Shown one piece after another: positions 15,614 to 20,918 of a stretch of 20,918 bases of DNA. Both the position numbers and the translations under genes were made by a program. The DNA is taken from assembly GCA_050739575.1 (NCBI GenBank), contig JBOIBN010000043.1, positions 1 through 20,918 of the forward strand. The letters run 5' to 3'. Origin of the DNA: JBOIBN01 sp050739575 (GTDB lineage: Bacteria; Pseudomonadota; Gammaproteobacteria; JAKDMP01). The notes under the pieces were generated by a model, which was not told the origin of the DNA, did not search any database, and saw only the letters and a list, made by a program, of their open reading frames with translations. Each line of letters opens with the position of its first letter. The stretch's first letter is position 1.

Positions 15614-17053
15614 TTACGTGCGTTCGCCGCGCAGGCGGAATAAAATTTGCATCAGGCGCTTGCGTTTTGGCGTGAGCGCGGCCTTTAGACGTTGATCGGC
15701 AGCGAAGCGCAGCGCCTGGGCACGCGTCGGATAGGCGTGTATCAGTCCCGACAAGCTGGAGAGTTTACGCTTTGCGGCAATCGCAAGCGCAGCCTCGTGG
15801 ATCAGTTCACCCGCCGCCGCGCCGACGATCGTTGCGCCGAGCAGCCGTCCGCGCGGGCTCGAGACGAGTTTCACGAAGCCTTCGGTCGCGTCCTCGATGA
15901 CCGCACGATCCACATCGGCAAACCCGGCGCGCCAAACCTGATGGCGCAGACCTCGTTCCCGCGCCGCGCGTTCGCTCAAACCCACCTCGGCGAGTTCCGG
16001 ATCGGTATAGGTCACCGCCGGAACCAGCGGATTTTTGCAGCGCACCGGCAGATGAAAGACTGCGTTCTGCAACACGACCCGCGCTTGGTATTCGGCGAGA
16101 TGGGTGAAGCCGGCGCCGGCCGCATCGCCCGCGGCGTAGATGTGTTTTTGACTTGTGCGCAGCCGCGAATCGAGCACCAGCCGTCCTTTCTCCATCTTGA
16201 CGCCGGCGGCGTCGAGATTCATATCGGCGAAGTCCGTGCGGCGACCGGCGGCGACCAGGAGGTGCGAACCTTCGATGCGCCCGCCGGTTCCGTCTTCACG
16301 TCGCCAATCCAGCCATAGTGCACCCGCCGTACCGCCTGCCTTCTCGACGCGCACGCCGGTGAGAATCTCCACGCCGTCGTGAACAAGCGCCGCGCGCACC
16401 ACGGCAGCGGCTTCGGCATCGGAACGCGGCAGGATGTCGGGCGCCATCTCCACCAGCGTCACCCGGCTGTCGAGCCGCCGGAAGGCCTGCGCGAGTTCCG
16501 TTCCGATCGGTCCGCCGCCGAGCACGAGCAGCGACGGCACCGCTTCGTTCAGTTCGAAAATCGTCTCGTTGGTCAGCATAGGAAGCCCGTTCAGACCCGG
16601 AACCGGGGGAATGGCCGGGCGTGAACCGGTGGCAATGAGGAAACGACGCGCCGTAAGGCGGCGCCCGTCCGCCTCGACCGTATGCGGATCGACAAAGCGC
16701 GCACGCGCGGCGATGACTTCCACACTGAGCCCGCGCATGCGCTCGACACTGTCGTGCGGAGCGATGGCGACAATGACGCCGCGCACGCGCGCCAGTACGG
16801 ACGCAAGTTCGGGCTGTGCCAGCGTTGCCGCAAGTCCGGCCGAGAGCGACGCATTGCGTACATCGTCGGCCAGCCGCGCGGCATGAAGCAAGGCCTTGGA
16901 CGGAACGCAACCGGTGTTGAGGCATTCGCCACCCATGCGGTCCGACTCGATCAGGGCCACGCGTGCACCGAGCTGCGCCGCGCCCGCCGCCGCGCTGAGC
17001 CCCGCGGCGCCGGCCCCGATCACAATGAAATCGTAGTCCGTGCCGCGGCTCAA
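15614..17053 (-). CDS. Pyridine nucleotide-disulfide oxidoreductase (mercuric reductase/Lpd-like)
   Basis: 479 residues from TTG 17053. Seen: FAD-binding VIGAGAAGLS (11-20), redox disulfide CLNTGC (Cys44, Cys49), LIATGSRPAIPPVPG, the NAD(P)-binding LVLGGGPIGTELAQ, IYAAGDAAGAGFTHLAEYQA, and a dimerisation domain with VTYTDPELAEVGLSE. The C-terminal His-Glu pair of true dihydrolipoamide dehydrogenases is missing: the sequence is HAYPTRAQ, with Tyr441 for the His and Gln446 for the Glu, nearer to mercuric reductase. No MerA-type C-terminal cysteine pair or N-terminal HMA domain exists. The TTG start overlaps the anti-sigma stop (TTGA), with GAGG 7-8 bases upstream; an open extension to 17176 lies inside the previous gene. 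Reduction of a thiol or arsenic species for ArsS is inference. Confidence 0.85.
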   Translation of the reverse strand: MSRGTDYDFIVIGAGAAGLSAAAGAAQLGARVALIESDRMGGECLNTGCVPSKALLHAARLADDVRNASLSAGLAATLAQPELASVLARVRGVIVAIAPHDSVERMRGLSVEVIAARARFVDPHTVEADGRRLTARRFLIATGSRPAIPPVPGLNGLPMLTNETIFELNEAVPSLLVLGGGPIGTELAQAFRRLDSRVTLVEMAPDILPRSDAEAAAVVRAALVHDGVEILTGVRVEKAGGTAGALWLDWRREDGTGGRIEGSHLLVAAGRRTDFADMNLDAAGVKMEKGRLVLDSRLRTSQKHIYAAGDAAGAGFTHLAEYQARVVLQNAVFHLPVRCKNPLVPAVTYTDPELAEVGLSERAARERGLRHQVWRAGFADVDRAVIEDATEGFVKLVSSPRGRLLGATIVGAAAGELIHEAALAIAAKRKLSSLSGLIHAYPTRAQALRFAADQRLKAALTPKRKRLMQILFRLRGERT

Positions 17054-17310
17054 GTCTGCGCCTCGCCATCGGCCCGAGCCGAATGCAGGCGCGAGACGAT
17101 GCGTGCGCGCACCGCCGCATCGAGCCGTGCGAGAGACTCGGCACGCGGTTCTTCCCGCAGCCGCTCGTGCAGCCAACGAAGCTGGGCCTCATAGCGCCGG
17201 CAGGCGATGCAGATCAGGACATGAAACCTCAGCGCCAGGCTGCGGCGCCGACCGAGTGAATGTTCCAGCTGCTCGGAAATAAGTCGGGCCGCCTTTTCGC
17301 AATTGATCAT
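17050..17310 (-). CDS. Small zf-HC2-type anti-sigma factor
   Basis: 86 residues, soluble, without a membrane segment. Seen: Cys4 in MINCEKAARLISEQLE and the canonical HxxxCxxC motif, His30, Cys34 and Cys37 in HVLICIAC, followed by a basic helical tail. In the zinc-associated anti-sigma group these residues bind zinc, and oxidation or metal exchange releases the sigma factor. The ATG 17310 overlaps the sigma stop as ATGA, with GAGGG eight bases upstream. The longer open frame to 17415 lies inside the sigma gene. The partner is expected to be the upstream ECF sigma factor. Confidence 0.82.
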   Translation of the reverse strand: MINCEKAARLISEQLEHSLGRRRSLALRFHVLICIACRRYEAQLRWLHERLREEPRAESLARLDAAVRARIVSRLHSARADGEAQT

Positions 17311-17945
17311 GTTGTCGTCCCTCGCTTCGCGCCCTTGCGTACCGCATCCTTTCCGAACCAGTTCCGCTCGAGGCATTCGCGCAAACTCAAGCGCGCGCGG
17401 TGCAATCGCACCCACACGTTAGTCGCGCTGATGCCGAGAACCTTACAGACTTCCTCCGTTGCGACCCCGTCCAGCTCGACCAGCCGGAAGGTCGTCTCGA
17501 GCGTGTCGGGAAGACGGCCGAGACAGCCTGCAAGCACTTTCCAGAACTCTTCCCGCTCGGCATCCTCGTCGGGCCGCGCCCAGCGCTGCGGCATAACCCG
17601 CCAGTGACCGGAGCGATTGAAATTTTCGGCGATGAGGGCGTCGGCCTGCTCGTCGGATTCGAGCGCAATCTCGCGGCCGCGCGTACGCAGGCGATCCACG
17701 ATCTTGTGCTTGAGGATGCCGAACAACCAGGCGCGCTCGCCGGATTCGCCCTGGTAGCGTGTCTGTGCGCCGAGCGCGGCGAGGAAGGTTTCCTGCACCG
17801 CATCCTCGGCCTCCACGCGCACGCGCAGACGGGCGAACGCAAAGCCGAAGAGAGCATCGCCGTGCGTCTCCACCCAGCGGGACACATCCAGTATCGGTTC
17901 GCGGCCTGCGGATGACGGAGACACCTTTTCGTCCGCCTGTTTCAC
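17307..17945 (-). CDS. ECF RNA polymerase sigma factor (TIGR02943-like)
   Basis: 212 residues from GTG 17945. Seen: region 2 with WVETHGDALFGFAFARL and AEDAVQETFLAAL (46-58), RAWLFGILKHKIVDRLR, the linker GHWRVMPQRWARP, typical of TIGR02943 sigma factors, and region 4 TEEVCKVLGISATNVWVRLHRARLSLRECL (164-193) ending in NWF. I chose GTG 17945 because GGAG lies six bases upstream and a TATGAT -10-like hexamer (complement of 17973-17978) sits about 27 bases before it; in-frame GTG 18020 gives 237 residues with a non-family extension. As first gene of the six-gene block it probably controls its own operon and perhaps other promoters. Confidence 0.9.
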   Translation of the reverse strand: MKQADEKVSPSSAGREPILDVSRWVETHGDALFGFAFARLRVRVEAEDAVQETFLAALGAQTRYQGESGERAWLFGILKHKIVDRLRTRGREIALESDEQADALIAENFNRSGHWRVMPQRWARPDEDAEREEFWKVLAGCLGRLPDTLETTFRLVELDGVATEEVCKVLGISATNVWVRLHRARLSLRECLERNWFGKDAVRKGAKRGTTT

Positions 17946-18094
17946 CTTCGCTCCATGCACGATCTCGCACTCATCATAGTGCAGCGGACCCGTATCCGGC
18001 TCGATTACGGCAACAATCACGGCGAGCGGAACGTACTGCAGGGGCGAAAGCTATGAGACTGGATCGATCCGGGCAGAGGAATCGGGATGCCCGG

Positions 18095-18868
18095 CTAATT
18101 CCTGTGCGCCGCCTCGAAGACGATCGGCTGGGTGATCCCGCAGGCGGTGACCGGATAGCCTTGCAGCTCATGCGGTTTGAAAAGAGCGGCACGAATGATC
18201 CCGAGCGCCATTTGATCGAAAACGCCGTAAGGAACGGAGTGCACAATGTGGATATTTTCCGTATGCCCCTGTGCATTTACGCAAAACCGCAACGTAACGT
18301 TCCCCTTCTTCGGCATGTACCCGCTGTCTGCCGGCTGCGTGAAGGTCTGCATCACCGCCGGGCGGGTGACGTCGAGATTCAATTGGGCAGGCAAACCGGC
18401 AGGACGGGGTTGCGCCGGCTCCGCTTGTCCGGACCGGCTGCCGCCGCACAGCGCATAAGGAGGAGGCGACGCGCTTCCGGGCGTATCGAAAAGCAACAGC
18501 TGTTGCAGATCGTGAGCAACTACGGGCTGACCGTTGCGCATCGACGGTTGGTAACGCCACTGCTCGAGGGCAGAGACCGCGGAGCGTTCGAGCACGTGAT
18601 CGGGTGCGGAAGCAAGGATGCGGATGTTCACGGGAACGCCGGCGTTCGAAACATCGTAGCGCAGCAGCACGCAGCCCTCCGTCCACTCCGAGCCGGACGC
18701 GGGGGCAAACGGTACGACCTTCTCTTTCAGCAGCGGCGGAATCGCCGTCGCAGCGACGGGCGCAGGAGCGGTGCCGGCACAGGCGATGGTCGAAACCAGT
18801 AATGAAACGGCAATTGCCGACGCCTTGCGTATGGTCTGACTCCGGTGGCGACGTAAATTGAACGTCAT
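18095..18868 (-). CDS. Exported protein with two TonB C-terminal-type domains
   Basis: 257 residues from ATG 18868. A basic N-terminus and hydrophobic stretch (about 15-32) end in ACA/GT, a plausible signal peptidase I site; the Cys lacks a good lipobox. Domain 1: WTEGCVLLRYDVSNAGVPVN...SAVSALEQWRYQPSMRNGQPV. Domain 2: VTLRFCVNAQGHTENIHIV...VFDQMALGIIRAALFKP...VTACGITQPIVF. Unlike real TonB there is no retained inner-membrane anchor and no long Pro-Lys spanning region, so energy transduction is doubtful; a periplasmic binding role is inference. The ATG shares one base with the upstream stop (TGATG). An imperfect hairpin overlaps the stop codon (18078-18102) but lacks a T-run. Confidence 0.75.
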   Translation of the reverse strand: MTFNLRRHRSQTIRKASAIAVSLLVSTIACAGTAPAPVAATAIPPLLKEKVVPFAPASGSEWTEGCVLLRYDVSNAGVPVNIRILASAPDHVLERSAVSALEQWRYQPSMRNGQPVVAHDLQQLLLFDTPGSASPPPYALCGGSRSGQAEPAQPRPAGLPAQLNLDVTRPAVMQTFTQPADSGYMPKKGNVTLRFCVNAQGHTENIHIVHSVPYGVFDQMALGIIRAALFKPHELQGYPVTACGITQPIVFEAAHRN

Positions 18869-20016
18869 CAGCTTCCCGTCCACTCTTGATTTTGCAGCAG
18901 CTCGCGCGGATCCGCGAAGAGGAGATTCCGATCGACGCGAAACTGGATCGTCTGCTCGATGCCACAGGCCCGTACGGGCTTGCCGCCGACTTCCTGCGGC
19001 AGAAATTGCCACGAACGGATGACGTTGAGCGCCGCCGGGCCGAGCGCGTTCCCGGTCTTCGATTCGACGACCTCCGCGTGGCTGACCGATCCGTCCTTCT
19101 CTACGCAGAAGCGCACGACGACCTTGCTTCCTGAAAACGTCCAGAGACGATGAATACCCCCGAGATCGCGAACATCTATGGCCGTCGGAATCTGTCCAAT
19201 CGCCGCCGGCCCCCTGGCGAGGGTAGAGCGTGCAATCACCGGAATCTCATAGGAGAGCCCGCACACGGTCGCCGTCTTGCCTCCTACTTCGCGGCCTGAG
19301 AATTTCCACGTCGAAAGTGCCGCAACGGCGGCCTGATCGTAGAGTCCGCGCGGCGAGGAATCCTTGATCTCCGGACGCGTAACGCGTCCATTGCCGTCAA
19401 TACAGAAGCCGACCTTCACCCAGCCGTCGCGCAAAGTCTGCCCGGCGGGCAGCGGCAGGGTGACGAGATCGGTGCGCTCGCCGTGTGGCCTTACCAGAAT
19501 CGTCTGCGGCGCGCCGGTCGAAGTCGCACTTGCGATCAGGGTACGGGGCGGCGGTTGTAAACAAAGCCAATTCAGTTTATCGCTCAGTATGTCGTTCCTG
19601 GACTGTGAGCTGCCGATCACAAACATGATGTTCTGCATCACGCCTTTGGCCACGGCTGGCTGCCCCTCTGTGTCGGTAACGCGGAAACGCCAGTTTGCAA
19701 CCGTTTGTATCGCGGCCTCGTCGAATATCCCGGAGGGATAGTGACTCCTGACGCTGAGATCGGTCGGATGCCCCTCTGCATTGATGTTGAACTGAACTGC
19801 TACACAGCCTTCGATGTGTCAGTACTGGGCTTCGGCCGGGTAAACCGGCGGCACACGGTAAGTCGGCACCACCATGCCGGCAGTTTCGGATACGGGGGCG
19901 GAAGCGGGTACAGCGACCGTCATCGGCACAGACGCTGTGCCCGCCATAGCCGGCGCAGGCATAAACAGAACCCAACTGCTTGCAAGGAGCAGTGTGCGTT
20001 GAAGATGTGTGTGCAT
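18868..20016 (-). pseudogene. Exported triple TonB_C-domain protein interrupted by an in-frame TGA
   Basis: The gene starts at ATG 20016 with AGGAG nine bases upstream and a clear signal peptide (MHTHLQRTLLLASSWVL...APAMA/GT). After 65 codons, ...PPVYPAEAQY, comes TGA (complement of 19819-19821). The same frame then continues open for 316 codons, directly completing the first domain: HIEGCVAVQFNINAEGHPTD...IFDEAAIQTVANWRF. Domains 2 (WVKVGFCIDGNGRVTRPEI...VCGLSYEIPV) and 3 (VVVRFCVEKDGSVSHAEV...RACGIEQTIQF) follow. Related proteins usually have an ordinary residue at this spot (one change from CGA Arg or TGG Trp). A point nonsense mutation or sequencing error is likeliest; stop read-through (UGA followed by C is a leaky context) is possible. 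A fragment could begin at GTG 19653. Confidence 0.8.
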
Positions 20017-20028
20017 GACAGCTCACTC

Positions 20029-20553
20029 CTATTTCAGATCGATAAGTCGCCGGCCATAACCAGATGCGGAAGTTGTATCAATTCCCTCGGACCGACTCGC
20101 GTGCGTGCCCGGAAAGCTGCAATCAGGCATCGGCTGGATGCCTGTTCCGGAAAGTCTGTACAAGAATAGCTGTGCGGTATGCTCGATGCGAATCGGGTGT
20201 CCGTCCTTCACAGCCGGGATGAACCGCCATTGACTCATCGTTCCGAGGGCGGCAGCGCCAAAGTCTCTAATCGGCGCAGACAGCAAGACCCTAAGGTTGA
20301 TCGGCTTCCCCTCCTCCGAGATGTCGTAGCCGATCCAGGCGCATCCTTGAATGCCCCCGTACTGCTGGGCCGGAGGATAAGTCGGGGTAACGGCGCGGAG
20401 TAACCGCGGCGGCGTCACGTCCGCGGGCAAAGACGGCAGATGAAGCCCGGCATCCTGCTTCGTCGGCGCCTCGTTCATACTCCGCTGCGTATTTGTTGCG
20501 CATCCGGCGAGGATGGAGGCGACGACGATCGAGAATGGCACTACCCGGCGCAT
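20029..20553 (-). CDS. Lipoprotein with a single TonB C-terminal-type domain
   Basis: 174 residues from ATG 20553 (GTG 20559 two codons earlier is also possible). Signal peptide MRRVVPFSIVVASILAGC ends in a good lipobox, LAGC, so the mature protein should be acylated at that Cys (about residue 18). The C-terminal domain reads YPPAQQYGGIQGCAWIGYDISEEGKPINL...FGAAALGTMSQWRFIPAVKDGHPIRIEH, the TonB_C pattern. Its stop TAG is part of the ribosome site of the next gene, 12 bases on, so it leads a three-gene operon of TonB_C-only exported proteins. No ribosome site precedes its own ATG. Function unknown. Confidence 0.8.
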   Translation of the reverse strand: MRRVVPFSIVVASILAGCATNTQRSMNEAPTKQDAGLHLPSLPADVTPPRLLRAVTPTYPPAQQYGGIQGCAWIGYDISEEGKPINLRVLLSAPIRDFGAAALGTMSQWRFIPAVKDGHPIRIEHTAQLFLYRLSGTGIQPMPDCSFPGTHASRSEGIDTTSASGYGRRLIDLK

Positions 20554-20559
20554 GCGCAC

Positions 20560-20588
20560 GGTATAGCACCCGACGCCGCCTATTGCAA
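20560..20588 (-). promoter_or_regulatory. Extended -10 sigma70-like promoter for the TonB_C operon
   Basis: Read on the minus strand: TTGCAA (20588-20583), a 17-base spacer, then TATACC (20565-20560) preceded by TGC (20568-20566), an extended -10 element. The usual start about seven bases after the -10 falls on or next to ATG 20553, which suggests a leaderless mRNA and agrees with the lack of a ribosome site. Confidence 0.6.
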
Positions 20589-20592
20589 GCTC

Positions 20593-20656
20593 AATAACGA
20601 AGAGCCCCGCGACGAAAACGTCGCGGGGCTCTGAAGAACATCAATTTGTCGTTATT
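20593..20656 (-). terminator. Strong hairpin terminator with nested outer inverted repeat
   Basis: AGAGCCCCGCGACG (20601-20614) pairs perfectly with CGTCGCGGGGCTCT (20619-20632) around an AAAA loop (UUUU in the leftward RNA): 14 bp, mostly GC. It lies 27 bases after the stop of the partial gene at the right edge, so it probably ends that leftward transcript, followed by TCGTTATT. A second pair, AATAACGA (20593-20600) and TCGTTATT (20649-20656), encloses the hairpin. Confidence 0.75.
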
Positions 20657-20659
20657 CGC

Positions 20660-20918
20660 TCAGGCATGATTGAGGCAGAAGGTGTAGGCGCCGCCGCTCT
20701 CATTCGCCTTCACTCCCCAGCTATAGGTGCCCGCCGGACCCCAACGGTGTACCTCGGTACCGGTAAAGCCCTGCTGCCACTGGCCGTAGTTCGCACTATC
20801 CACCCGCCCATAGAGCTTGAAGCCCGCCGGGGCCATGAGGATCGCATTCTCCTCACCCGCCGGCGCCTCATAGCTCCAAGAACGCTGCGTGGCGTTCGGC
20901 CCCAGCGTGCCGCTGTAG
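20660..20918 (-). CDS. C-terminal end of a secreted protein with PPC-like domain (partial)
   Basis: Only the last 86 codons are in the window; the 5' part lies beyond the right edge. The frame reads from YSGTLGPNATQRSWSYEAPAG through APAGFKLYGRVDSANYGQW to GPAGTYSWGVKANESGGAYTFCLNHA and a TGA stop. The GTYSW-V--SGGAYTF pattern and the small, beta-rich, Gly/Tyr/Trp-rich composition resemble bacterial pre-peptidase C-terminal (PPC) domains found on secreted subtilisin- or metalloproteases. The catalytic part cannot be seen, so the enzyme type is not claimed. A strong hairpin terminator follows. Confidence 0.6.
   Translation of the reverse strand, partial: YSGTLGPNATQRSWSYEAPAGEENAILMAPAGFKLYGRVDSANYGQWQQGFTGTEVHRWGPAGTYSWGVKANESGGAYTFCLNHA

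Noticed and set aside
14719..15675. A 318-codon plus-strand open frame opposite arsS
   Set aside because: Antisense shadow of a gene with clear radical SAM and Cys-rich motifs.
15614..17053. Assignment as E3 dihydrolipoamide dehydrogenase (lpd)
   Set aside because: The catalytic His and Glu are replaced by Tyr and Gln, and no 2-oxoacid dehydrogenase genes are nearby.
19780..19821. TGA as a selenocysteine codon in the TonB_C gene
   Set aside because: Only a short, GU-rich stem (GGCUG/CAGUU) follows and it lacks the usual bacterial SECIS loop; TonB_C domains are not known selenoproteins, so a nonsense change is simpler.

Overview
This window looks like chromosomal DNA from a GC-rich, Gram-negative proteobacterium. 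The gene content (PykA-type pyruvate kinase, tkt-gap-pgk-pyk order, ChaA antiporter, YihY/BrkB protein, lipoprotein and TonB-domain genes) fits Gammaproteobacteria or Betaproteobacteria; I cannot place it more exactly. Coding density is very high and genes often overlap by 1-4 bases. No gap between genes exceeds about 210 bases. I saw no tRNA, rRNA, insertion sequence or CRISPR array.

Left part (1-8002). The window opens inside a leftward gene for an MmeI-like fused restriction-methylation enzyme, cut by the left edge. Diverging from it is a rightward central-carbon operon: transketolase, glyceraldehyde-3-phosphate dehydrogenase, phosphoglycerate kinase, pyruvate kinase. The usual neighbour aldolase gene (fba) does not follow. 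Next is a flavoprotein that keeps the substrate-binding residues of iodotyrosine deiodinase.

Middle part (8041-13260). A YihY/BrkB membrane protein (leftward) diverges from a cobalamin/siderophore-type binding protein that has no signal peptide and no transporter partners. A leftward pair, DUF1499 membrane protein then purC, is joined by a GTGA overlap. A divergent rightward gene encodes a ChaA-type calcium/proton antiporter.

Arsenosugar block (17945 down to 13235, leftward). Six tightly packed genes: an ECF sigma factor (TIGR02943-like), a small HxxxCxxC anti-sigma-like protein, a pyridine-nucleotide-disulfide oxidoreductase with an altered active site, the radical SAM enzyme ArsS, and two glycosyltransferases of the arsenosugar type (TIGR04283, TIGR04282). 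Joins are ATGA, TTGA, a 52-base gap, a direct stop/start abutment, and TTGA. This is the most interesting system in the window: an apparently self-regulated organoarsenic pathway whose zinc/thiol anti-sigma could itself sense arsenic. No arsM is visible.

Right part (20559 down to 18095, then 20660-20918). Three leftward genes encode exported proteins made almost only of TonB C-terminal-type domains (1 + 3 + 2 copies). The middle one is broken by an in-frame TGA. A well-formed extended -10 promoter lies so close to the first ATG that the mRNA may be leaderless. Upstream of it is a perfect 14-bp terminator-like hairpin that ends a partial gene for a secreted protein with a PPC-like C-terminal domain, cut by the right edge.
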